The position numbers were made by a program, and so were the translations under genes. The notes under the pieces are model-generated. The model searched no databases. It was not told where the DNA came from and saw only the letters and a program-made list of their open reading frames with translations. Of a stretch of 64,000 nucleotides of DNA, positions 53,869 through 62,700 are shown one piece after another; positions within the stretch are counted from its first letter, which is position 1, and each line of letters begins with the position of its first letter. Source of the stretch: Pelatocladus maniniholoensis HA4357-MV3 (lineage in GTDB: Bacteria; Cyanobacteriota; Cyanobacteriia; Cyanobacteriales; Nostocaceae); assembly GCA_019359115.1 (NCBI GenBank), contig JAHHHW010000071.1, positions 1-64,000 of the forward strand. Reading direction: 5' to 3'.

Positions 53869-53937
53869 TAAGTCTCGTCTTTAACTAAACTCCTCTTCAC
53901 TTAGCATAGTATCAAGAGTTCAAGGAAGGTTTTGTAT

Positions 53938-54546
53938 ATGAGTCAGCAACAAGAATCTAAACGGGTTTCTTCTGGTTTAGTAGCAGCTATTTCAGCAGCA
54001 GTTGTGGTGGTAGGAGGCGGAGTCGGGTTGTTAACCTGGAATTCCACTCAAAACCCCAACCCTACACCATCGGAACGCCTTGTACCCGGAAATCCGCCAC
54101 AGGTAGGAAATGAACAAACAACCCAAATTTATTGGTTACAAGACACTGGCAAAAATTTTCAACTGGTTTCTCAATCGATCCAGGTTTCGGCAAATCGTAA
54201 CCAACCCAACCAATTTTTAACAGCAGCTTTCCAACGCTTATTAGAAGGGCCTACAGAAGGAAGTAAGGGTTCGAGTACAATTCCTCAAGGAACAAAAGTC
54301 TTGGGTGTAGACGTTCAAGGTGATACTGTTCGTGTCAATTTGTCTGGAGAATTTACTAGTGGCGGTGGAAGCACTTCTATGCAAGGGCGGCTCGGTCAAA
54401 TTGTTTACACAGCCACTAGTTTAAATCCGAATGCTAAAGTATATATTGATGTAGACAGCAAACAACTTGATGTATTAGGTGGCGAAGGTTTGGAGTTGGA
54501 ACAACCACTCACACGCCAAAACTTTAATGAAAATTTTCAACCTTAA
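53938..54546 (+). CDS. GerMN-domain protein with N-terminal membrane anchor
   Basis: This 202-residue protein has an N-terminal helix (SGLVAAISAAVVVVGGGVGLLTW, about 9-31) that anchors it. A GerMN domain follows: TQIYWLQDTGKNFQLVSQSIQV, FLTAAFQRLLEGPTEGSKGSSTIPQGTKVLGVDVQGDTVRVNLSGEF and QIVYTATSLNPNAKVYIDVDSKQLDVLGGEGLE. Such proteins are common in cyanobacteria and are found beside cell-wall genes, with no established activity. ATG 53938 is preferred, with GGAAGG 8 bases upstream, over a TTG at 53932. Confidence 0.8.
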   Translation: MSQQQESKRVSSGLVAAISAAVVVVGGGVGLLTWNSTQNPNPTPSERLVPGNPPQVGNEQTTQIYWLQDTGKNFQLVSQSIQVSANRNQPNQFLTAAFQRLLEGPTEGSKGSSTIPQGTKVLGVDVQGDTVRVNLSGEFTSGGGSTSMQGRLGQIVYTATSLNPNAKVYIDVDSKQLDVLGGEGLELEQPLTRQNFNENFQP

Positions 54547-54642
54547 TCATTGGTCATTGGTCATTGGTTATTTGATTAGGACTTGGTAGTTTGTGGTTGA
54601 TTATAACAATCAAATGACTAATGACTAATGACTAATGACAAA
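54547..54642. repeat. Heptamer repeats between the GerMN and arsR-like genes
   Basis: TCATTGGTCATTGGTCATTGG (54549-54568) and AATGACTAATGACTAATGAC (54616-54640) are opposite-strand copies of the same heptamer. They could pair to form one stem over the gap between these convergent genes. Confidence 0.6.
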
Positions 54643-54987
54643 CTACTTTGTATTCAACACACGAAAACTCCGAGCTTGTTGTTCTAACCTGCTGGCGAGG
54701 CGATCGCAAACTCGGTTACATAATTCAAAAATCATCTCGTCTTCCACCCGGTAGTAGGCACAAGTTCCTTCACTGCGACGGCTCAAAATTCCCGCTTGCC
54801 ACATTACCTTCAGGTGCTTTGACACATTTGCTTGTGACGTTTGGGTTGCCTCTACCAACTCTTGTACGCATTTTTCATCATCCCGCAATAAATGCAACAA
54901 TCGCAGGCGCATTGGTTCACTCAACAGGCTAAAGTATTCAGCTACTTGTTGCACAACTTCTGGCGGTATAGGCAACGTTTGTTTCAT
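54643..54987 (-). CDS. ArsR-family winged-helix transcriptional regulator
   Basis: This 114-residue repressor-type protein has the ArsR HTH: FSLLSEPMRLRLLHLL, then ELVEATQTSQANVSKHLKVMWQAGILSRRSEGTCAYYRVED. Two Cys in ELCNRVCDRL near the C-terminus and one in ECVQEL-like KCVQELVE could sense metal or thiol state, but the classic SmtB CVC box is absent. It is a plausible one-gene regulon, since the neighbours are not metal genes. ATG 54987 is used and a GTG at 54990 is 1 residue longer. The target is unknown. Confidence 0.85.
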   Translation of the reverse strand: MKQTLPIPPEVVQQVAEYFSLLSEPMRLRLLHLLRDDEKCVQELVEATQTSQANVSKHLKVMWQAGILSRRSEGTCAYYRVEDEMIFELCNRVCDRLASRLEQQARSFRVLNTK

Positions 54988-55056
54988 CACGATTGTTTCG
55001 GAAGAACTGAACTGAGAAATTTTACAGATTTAGACATTAGTAATATAGATTAATAC

Positions 55057-55608
55057 TTAATCTGGATTAATTCGCATCAAAGGTTGACCATATTCTACAG
55101 GTTCGCCATTTTGAACGAGAATTTCGATCACTTGTCCGGATACTTCGGCTTCGATTTCATTCATCAGTTTCATGGCTTCAATAATACACACAGTTTGACC
55201 GCTACGGATGCGATCGCCCACTTCTACAAATGTTGCTTCTCCAGGTGCAGGAGAACGATAAAATGTTCCCACCATTGGGGAAGTAACTGCTGTAAATTTT
55301 TTTTGCTCTAGCGGTGAGGGAGTTGCTGGTGATTGTACATCTGTATTAGCTGGAGTATCAACAGTACGGCTTGCTGTCGCGTCTGATGTAGCAGAAGATG
55401 CTATTGGTGGAGTTGGCATGACAAGCGGTAATTCTGAGCCAGTACTAACGCCTGAAGACACTACGTTTGTCGATGATACACCAGAAGTGGTGTTTATATT
55501 TTTACGTACTGTGATTTCAAAATTGTCGCTTTTAAGTGTTACTTCTGTAATATCTGTTTTGGCAATAGTTTCCAATAATTGACGAATTTCATTAAAGTCC
55601 AATGGCAC
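55057..55608 (-). CDS. accB: Biotin carboxyl carrier protein of acetyl-CoA carboxylase
   Basis: This 183-residue subunit carries biotin for the first step of fatty acid synthesis. The biotinylation motif EAMKLMN has Lys147. N-terminal IRQLLETIAKTDITEVTLKSDNFEITVRK is the AccB-specific region, followed by a Ser/Thr/Pro/Ala-rich linker (about 38-100) and the lipoyl-like barrel. The pair efp-accB, in this order on this strand, is widespread in cyanobacteria. The length is usual. The gap to efp contains a hairpin. Confidence 0.96.
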   Translation of the reverse strand: MPLDFNEIRQLLETIAKTDITEVTLKSDNFEITVRKNINTTSGVSSTNVVSSGVSTGSELPLVMPTPPIASSATSDATASRTVDTPANTDVQSPATPSPLEQKKFTAVTSPMVGTFYRSPAPGEATFVEVGDRIRSGQTVCIIEAMKLMNEIEAEVSGQVIEILVQNGEPVEYGQPLMRINPD

Positions 55609-55734
55609 AGCTTTAATTACCTCATAATGCGTTAAAAAAGGCAGTAGACGCGGAGCAGCTTGGTATATGCAGTTAATGACGAATGTACTGGTAGATAGAC
55701 TTTTTGGTAAAGATTAAATATTAAGTGAGGCAGG

Positions 55735-55775
55735 GATGGAAATCCCCGCTAGGGATAGAAATACAGATTTCCATC
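55735..55775. promoter_or_regulatory. Hairpin in the efp-accB gap
   Basis: GATGGAAATC (55735-55744) and GATTTCCATC (55766-55775) form a perfect 10-bp stem, and the loop has a CCCGCTAGGG sub-palindrome. No T run follows on the transcribed strand, so it may be a transcript leader element of accB rather than a terminator. Confidence 0.35.
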
Positions 55776-55791
55776 TTTGCTGAGTTATGAT

Positions 55792-56349
55792 TTACTCCCT
55801 GCCCAGGTATGTGTCATTCCGGGTGTCAATGCGGATACGTTCTCCTTGGCTAATAAACAGAGGAACCATCACAACTGCACCAGTTTCTACTGTTGCAGGT
55901 TTACTGCCACCAGTAGCTGTGTCACCTTTAACACCAGGATCAGTTTGCACCACTTCTAGCACCACAGAGTTAGGTAGTTCTACTTCTAGTACTTGTTCAC
56001 CCCAACGGACGACGTTAGCTTCCATACCTTCTTTGAGGTACTTGACGCGATCGCCAATTTGGGCTGCGCTTAATCTACCTTCCTCATAGGTTTCCATATC
56101 CATAAAGACGTAATCATCGGCGTCTTTATAGGTATGCTGCATCGTACTTTTTTCCAAAGTCGCTTGTGGTACAGTTTCCCCTGCTCGGAACGTCCTTTCT
56201 ACAACGCTCCCACTTTGGACATTTTTCAACTTTGTCCGTACAAATGCGGAACCTTTTCCAGGCTTAACGTGGAGGAATTCCACTACCCGCCATACAGATC
56301 CATCTAAAACAATAGAGACACCAGGTCGAAAGTCGTTACTGGAGATCAT
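55792..56349 (-). CDS. efp: Translation elongation factor P
   Basis: The 185-residue protein begins [47 protein letters not shown], the highly conserved EF-P KOW-like domain I. The PGKGSA loop contains the Lys that in other bacteria is modified. Two OB-fold domains follow ([30 protein letters not shown] and [63 protein letters not shown]). It relieves ribosome stalling at proline stretches. The frame could extend to 56397, but ATG 56349 is the family start. Confidence 0.96.
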   Translation of the reverse strand: MISSNDFRPGVSIVLDGSVWRVVEFLHVKPGKGSAFVRTKLKNVQSGSVVERTFRAGETVPQATLEKSTMQHTYKDADDYVFMDMETYEEGRLSAAQIGDRVKYLKEGMEANVVRWGEQVLEVELPNSVVLEVVQTDPGVKGDTATGGSKPATVETGAVVMVPLFISQGERIRIDTRNDTYLGRE

Positions 56350-56524
56350 GAAGCTTTCAAAGTTTGGAAGACAATCGGCATTTATTGTACCCCTCAAAAG
56401 GAGAAATTAGTCATTAAGTCATAAAAGAAGGTAGCTATGCTGGAGGCCAAAGTCAGAAGGGTAGGAATTTTGGCGTTGCTGATTTCATGTATGATGCAGG
56501 ATTTGAGGTGATTCCAAAACCTTT

Positions 56525-56554
56525 GTACCAGACGCGATATATCGCGTCTGGTAC
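56525..56554. repeat. 30-bp perfect palindrome, dispersed repeat copy D
   Basis: The halves GTACCAGACGCGATA and TATCGCGTCTGGTAC are exact reverse complements. TTTGTACCAGACGCGA is shared with copy A at 31288-31303. Confidence 0.7.
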
Positions 56555-56624
56555 ATCTAGATTCATACTGCGATTCAGCAAGGCGGGAATTTTCACCTAT
56601 CAATAAAGAAGAGGGAAAGAAAAG

Positions 56625-56646
56625 AAAAAAGGCGATCGCCTTTTTT
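56625..56646 (-). terminator. HIP1-centred bidirectional terminator-like hairpin
   Basis: Six A, GGCGATCGCC and six T form a 9-bp stem with a GATC loop. Both strands end in a T run, so it can stop transcripts from the CHAT gene (137 bases beyond its stop) as well as opposite transcription. Confidence 0.5.
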
Positions 56647-56782
56647 CTTTTCCATGCTTAAAAACTCTTTCTTGTATCCTTTTTCTAGTTCCCTCCGGGA
56701 CGCGCGTGCGAACAGGGCTAGAGTTATTCCTTACACCCCTACACCCTTACACGTGTCAAGCTTTCAATTACAACTACTTACT

Positions 56783-59641
56783 TTACTGCCAGTTGCCTAC
56801 AACCACAAATGGAGCCCAGAAGTGGGGATTGCTGTATTGCTTTTCGCTGAGAAGAGTTAGTTGTGCTTCCTTGAGTGCTTGCGCTTTGCTGATTTTACTC
56901 TGCTTGGCTTTTTTTAACTGGCTATACAACTCACCCATGAGTTTAGCTGTGCTTTTATCTTCCACTGACCATAAGCTTGCCATTGTACTACGCGCACCAG
57001 ATCGTACTGCTACTCCCGCAAGTCCTAAAGCAGCACGTTGATCACCGATCGCTGTTTCACAAGCACTGAGAACTAATAATTCTATGGGACTACGGGAAAT
57101 TAGGGCGTTGTTTCGTAGTAGATTACCTAATTGTTTAACATTCAAGCGTTTATCCCAAAACAAGATAAAAGTATCGTCAGCGATCGAACTAAATTGAGCA
57201 TGAGTTGCTAGATGAACAATAGAAACATCTGAATTGAGAATTTGATTTTGAATCTCTTTGATCGTAAATTTTTCGTTCAGGAGTGGTTTAGTTGCAATTC
57301 CTAATTCTGTGATTTGTTCTAGTTCCGATTCTACTTCAGCTAATTCTTTAAAACCTTGATGTGCTTCGCTTATTCCTGCTGTGATGGCTTTGATATTAAT
57401 GTCTGCTAGTGGTTTTGGATTAATTAACTGCAAACCAGGAGCTAAAGCAATGGCATATTTTTGTAATAAATATTTTTCGCCATCGTGTAGTACAGACATG
57501 GGAATATTTCTTAGTTTTTCATCCAAAACAAATACTAATGTTTCAACATTGCTGTTTTCTAAGTCTTGTTGGATAGGTCTAACTAGCCAATCATATACTT
57601 TTTGGTACAAAGGCAAAGATTCTTCAAGCTTAGTATCAGGGTTTTTGAGAAAAGCCTGTATTTGTTCTACGGTCTCCTCTAATTCTTGTTTGGGAATTTC
57701 AGTACTGTAAAGACGTAGAATTCGATCACTTTGAGCTTTTTTGCTTTGAGCTTTATTGCTTGGAGATGGATTTGGTAGGCTGAGAATTACTTCTAAGCTT
57801 TCCATCTCTGACTGTTGTTTATTTGACAAAACAATTGGATAAATTACTGCGGCTTTAGTGTCTATTTGGTCGATTTGTGTGCGATTTGCTTCTACACAAG
57901 CTTCACGGAAAAAGTTATTAAGTTCAGCCAATTGTAGAGATTCTAATACATCTCTGGCTTGAGTTAATCGTTTCTGTCTTTCGTCCTCTTTTCCCGCTTT
58001 TTTCAATGATTGAGCATATTCCAATTCTAGTTCGACGAGTTGGCGATAAACAGGTTCTACACTAGATCGAAAAGAAAACTGTACTTCTGGGTTAACTGCT
58101 ACTAAATCACTGCGTAATGATTGTAGGGCGTCATAAGCTTTAGTTGAAGCTGCGATCGCATCTTGTAAATTTCCTTGCTCTTTGTGTATCCTACCTAATT
58201 GCCAGAAATATTGATAGGATATATGCGGTGATTCGAGGCTGGAAACTATACTCAAAGCTTGTCTGGTAAAATTTTCTGCTTGAGATAAATCTTCTTGACT
58301 ACCTCTTTGTTCATATAACGCACCGCGATTTCCAATCGCATATGCTTGAGCTGGTTTATCTCCCAATTTTTTGGCTTGGGTGGCTGCTTGTTCTAAAATC
58401 TGATCGATTTGGTTAAAACTTGGCAGTTGTGAATCTTGCTTTTGCTGAAATTTTTCGAGTTGAATTAGTTCTGCTAAACTTTGAGAATAGTTTATTTGCT
58501 CGTAAATTCCTGTGCGACTAGGAGAAAACTGAACGTCTTGAAGATTTTGAGATAACCAAAAAGCTTTAGCTTCTTTATATTTTTCTGGATCAGATTTTGC
58601 CTGTTTTAATAAGAGGCTGAGTTGATTTAGTTGTGCTTTTTGTCGTGTAGTTGATGATGTAGTCAGCTTTGCTGATTGGATATAAGCATTTACAGCCTCT
58701 TGATAATAATTTTCTCTTCTGCGGCGAACTCTTTCATTTTCAGCTAAGGTTTTAATTGTGTTACCAATACTGAGATAAGTGGCTGCTTGTTCTTGAGGAG
58801 AGTTTAATTTATCGGCTAAATTTAAACTACTTGCTAAGACGATTTGAGATTGTTCTGGCTGACCAATAAAACGTAGTAGTTCCCCTAGGCTTCTCAAAGC
58901 TATCATTGTGGTTTCAGAAGAAGATTTACTTGTAACTTTTTGGATTTTTTCTGTTAACTCTTCTGATGATAATTGATTAAACTCTTGACAATTGCTCACT
59001 CCCATCTCTGGATTTAAGACTTCTAACAAAGTTTTGCAAGCACGGGGAAAAAGACCCAAATCTTGCATAACTTGGGTTTGGTTAATTTTGTTTTGTGCTA
59101 ATTTTGCAGGTTCTTTGATTTGACTATAAATTTTTGCTGCTTCTTGCCAACTTTCAAGGCTTTGTGTCGATTGTCCAATATCTCTTTGTAAATAACCTTG
59201 AATATCTAAAGCTTGCGCAAAAATTTTCTGTTTGTCTTGACTTTGGGGCTGAATTTGCAGTACTAATAAACTGTCTTGGCTAGCTTTGATGGCTTTTTCC
59301 CACTGTCCGAGTTGTTGATAAGTCAATGAAAGATTGCTCAAAGCCATTGCTTGATTTAAATTATCTTTTTGAGTAGAAAATGCAGATACTGCTTTTTCCC
59401 AAACAGCTGCTGCTTCTTGGAACTGGCCAGAACGGTATAACTGAGTAGCTTGGTTAACTAGCTGTTGTGTATTTGACTGAGTTTGTACAATTTGAGTTGC
59501 TTGCGAAACCTTAGCAATCACAAGCGGTGCAGTAGATGCAAAGATAAACAGTAAAATTGCTAGAAACAGCGATCGCTTATGATAAATTCTTTTAAATTGA
59601 CTAGTTAAATTACGATTAAACATCTTTCCGTTTGGTTTCAT
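56783..59641 (-). CDS. Secreted TPR-CHAT domain protein
   Basis: This 952-residue protein has a signal peptide (SLFLAILLFIFASTAPLVIAKVSQ) followed by TPR-type helical repeats (about 60-560: NQATQLYRSGQFQEAAAVWEKA, QAMALSNLSLTYQQLGQWEKAIKA). A C-terminal CHAT caspase-like domain follows, with the catalytic pair His814 (HLATHAQF) and Cys861 (LVLSACETAIG). SLWSVEDKSTAKLM and NPHFWAPFVVVGNWQ complete the fold. CHAT proteases cleave partner proteins in several bacteria. Here the gene directly follows the exoprotein gene (122 bases), a pair frequent in cyanobacteria, so export or processing of the exoprotein is a plausible but unproven job. Confidence 0.9.
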   Translation of the reverse strand: MKPNGKMFNRNLTSQFKRIYHKRSLFLAILLFIFASTAPLVIAKVSQATQIVQTQSNTQQLVNQATQLYRSGQFQEAAAVWEKAVSAFSTQKDNLNQAMALSNLSLTYQQLGQWEKAIKASQDSLLVLQIQPQSQDKQKIFAQALDIQGYLQRDIGQSTQSLESWQEAAKIYSQIKEPAKLAQNKINQTQVMQDLGLFPRACKTLLEVLNPEMGVSNCQEFNQLSSEELTEKIQKVTSKSSSETTMIALRSLGELLRFIGQPEQSQIVLASSLNLADKLNSPQEQAATYLSIGNTIKTLAENERVRRRRENYYQEAVNAYIQSAKLTTSSTTRQKAQLNQLSLLLKQAKSDPEKYKEAKAFWLSQNLQDVQFSPSRTGIYEQINYSQSLAELIQLEKFQQKQDSQLPSFNQIDQILEQAATQAKKLGDKPAQAYAIGNRGALYEQRGSQEDLSQAENFTRQALSIVSSLESPHISYQYFWQLGRIHKEQGNLQDAIAASTKAYDALQSLRSDLVAVNPEVQFSFRSSVEPVYRQLVELELEYAQSLKKAGKEDERQKRLTQARDVLESLQLAELNNFFREACVEANRTQIDQIDTKAAVIYPIVLSNKQQSEMESLEVILSLPNPSPSNKAQSKKAQSDRILRLYSTEIPKQELEETVEQIQAFLKNPDTKLEESLPLYQKVYDWLVRPIQQDLENSNVETLVFVLDEKLRNIPMSVLHDGEKYLLQKYAIALAPGLQLINPKPLADINIKAITAGISEAHQGFKELAEVESELEQITELGIATKPLLNEKFTIKEIQNQILNSDVSIVHLATHAQFSSIADDTFILFWDKRLNVKQLGNLLRNNALISRSPIELLVLSACETAIGDQRAALGLAGVAVRSGARSTMASLWSVEDKSTAKLMGELYSQLKKAKQSKISKAQALKEAQLTLLSEKQYSNPHFWAPFVVVGNWQ

Positions 59642-59763
59642 CTTATATTCCCAATACTATTATTTGTTGTTTGGTGATGGTTAATATAATAAGTAGAAAT
59701 CAGTTAACAGTTAACAGTAAGTAATAGAATTTGATAACTGATAACTGATAACTGATAACTGAT
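59642..59763. repeat. CTGATAAC octamer array downstream of the exoprotein gene
   Basis: Four tandem copies of the octamer TGATAAC(T) at about 59732-59763 touch the exoprotein stop. Shorter ACAGTTAAC repeats lie left of them. The array is the same type as that at 4786-4809. Confidence 0.6.
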
Positions 59764-62700
59764 TTAAAACGGTGCAGGACAAGACGCAGGTACTTTACTA
59801 CTGCGCTGAGAACCAGAGGTTGTGGGATCATAGGCTGTAAGAACAACCTCGCCTTTTTCGTTGAATATCCACCCTTGAGCAGGAATAATTTGTTTAGTTG
59901 CAGTTTGAATCTTAGGTGGATTATTAGTTACATTTTGAGGATTATTGCTACTGGTAATAGGCTGTAGCAAATCAACACGCACATTGTCACTGCTGAAGCT
60001 GTCGTTAGGACTAGATGGAATACCACCGCGCCCAGATAGTACAAAAGAACTATTAGAACCTTTTTGACAGGGATTTTGAGCGATTTGGTTGCTGGGGTCT
60101 GTAGTGTTTTCTGGTAATTCACTTAATCCCTGAGTCGGGTCAATATCTAATGTGTTGAGGTTAACATTGCCAGAAATACCCGATTCCGAACTGGCGGTAA
60201 TATCGCTGAGAGGTGTAGAGAAATCACGCGGTTGAATACCAAAGATCGCGTCAGTTTGGATATTAATGTTACCCCCGCTACCACTAAATGCGTCTGCTTT
60301 GATATCACTATTTTCTTGGGGTAAAGCTACGAGCAAGCCAGTGTTAATGTTGATATTACCGCCATTACCAGCACCCTGATTTCTCCCAGCAGTGGCAGAT
60401 ATGAGACTATTACGGCGTAATAACAACACATCGTTAATATCTAGTGTGATATTACCACCTGTAGCACTACCGCTTTCAGCTGTGATTGTTCCCCTGTCTA
60501 GGGTGAGATTACCAGCTTGTATATTTATATTACCTGCTTCTCCTGTACCCGAACTGGTTGCTGAAATAATCCCACCATCTTTGATTGTGACTTGTTTGGG
60601 GTCAATGAAAATGCTACCACCTTTGCCTGTGGAACCTTCAGTTGTGTTAGCAAAAATACCGCTTTGCGCGCCTTGATTACTTATTATGTCATCTATTGTG
60701 TCGTCTGGTGAAGCAAATTTTTTAGCTTGTTCAATTCGTTGATTAAAGTTGGGGTCACTACCACTAATAGTTAGATTATCAGATACTTTGAGGGTAATAT
60801 CTCCAGCAGCACCACTACCACGAGAAGTTGTCAGTACTTGTCCACCATCAGTAGCTGTAAAGTTTTTGGCGTTAATAGTGATGCTACCCCCACTACCATC
60901 ATTCCATGTTGATGCATCTACGACTGCGCCGTTCGCGATCCTGAAGTCACCTGTGGTAATAGTAATATCACCTGCTGCTTGAGGCTGAGTTGCGATTGTT
61001 CCTCTTTCAGCGCTGGCAAATATACCACTAGAGAATCCTGTAGAACCAGTGCCAGAAATATCGATAAAATCTTTAGCATTGATTACAAGGTTTCCTGCTT
61101 TTCCTTTTCCAGCTTGTAAACCGTTTGCTGCGCGAAAAACAATAGCACCAATCTCACTACCATCAGTGAGGGTGAGGGATTTGGTATCAATATTGATATC
61201 ACCTCCAAGTCCTTCACCTCCTTGTTCTACATTGCTTCTGATTTGGCTGGAATTAGTAAGTTTAATCGGACCATCAACCTTTAGTGAGATATCACCTGCA
61301 TTTCCCTTGCCAAAAGTACTACTAATGATTAGACCACGATTTGCCAAAGAAAGTGATCCTGCATTAATCGAGATATCACCACCTTTGCGATCGCCACTTG
61401 ATTGAGGTACTACACCTGCAACAATACTGGAAATTTGAGTAGAAATATTATTGCTTCCAATTCCATCAACTGAGAGTGTATCGCCAGCCTTAATTTTGAT
61501 CGCACCTGCATTTCCTTGTCCAAAAGTACTGGTGCTAATTCGAGCGCCATTTTTGAGAAACAGGTTGTTTGCACTCAGGTCGATACTACCACCATTACCA
61601 TTACCATTTGTATCTACTTCACTAGCAATAGCACTAGGCTGTTGGTTACTTCCAACTCCATCAAGAATGGCATCTTTAATAATGTTAATGGTGATGTTCC
61701 CAGCATCTCCCTTGCTAAAAGTACTAGCAATGATTTGACCACCATTTGTCAAAGAAAGTGATCCTGCATTAATCGAGATATCACCACCTTTGCGATCGCC
61801 ACTTGATTGAGGTACTACACCACCAACAAGACTGGAAATCGAACTAGAAACATTATTGGTTCCAAGTCCATCAACTGAGAGTGTATCGCCAGCCGTAATT
61901 TTGATCGCGCCTGCATTTCCTTGTCCAAAGGTACTAACGCTAATTCGAGCACCATTTCTCAAAAAGAGGTTGTTTGCACTGATGTCTATACTACCTGCAT
62001 TACCTTCACTTGGGTTTACTGCTTCGCTTGCAACACCACTAGGATTTCCGTTGCTTGCTATTCCATCAAAAATGGCATCTTTGATAACATTAATGTTTAT
62101 AAAACCAGCATCTCCCTTGCCAAAAGTACTGGAATTAAATTGACTTCCGTCAGTTAACAACAGTGAACCCGTCTTAACTTGGATATTACCTGCTTTACCG
62201 TCTCCCTCTGTTTGGGAACGCAGTCGAGAAGTACCTCGAACATTTAGAGACTCAGAAATGTTCAAGTTAATATTCCCTGCATTAGGGGGGCCATTTTCTC
62301 CTGTAAAGCCAAAAGTACCAGTAAATAGTTGCGAGCCATTGTCTAGGGAAAGCGATCGCGCAGTAATTTCAATATCGCCTCCTTGTCCGGTACCAATTAA
62401 ATCAACTCCAGATATATTTGAATTGCCAAAAACAGAAGTACTGACTAAGCTCTGATCAAAGGAAACATTTGCATTCGGACTATCAATAATAATTTTTCCT
62501 GCATTCCCAGATGCAAAGGTAGCAGCTTGGATGGTAGAGTTGCCACTAACGGAAACAGACTCAGAAGCTTTGATGCGGATATTTCCTGCATTTCCCTTTG
62601 CAGTTGTGGAGGTAGCTAATGCAGCAAAGTTGGATAAAGATAGCGATCGCGTATCGATCACAACATCATTAGCACTACCTGTAGATGAGGAACCAACAGT

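Larger units (their letters stand above)
56350..56782. other. Intergenic region between efp and the CHAT gene
   Basis: This 433-base gap lies between the minus-strand efp start and the minus-strand CHAT gene end. It contains a 30-bp palindrome (56525-56554) and a HIP1-centred hairpin with T/A tracts (56625-56646). No gene is supported. Promoter sequence for efp must lie here. Confidence 0.55.
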
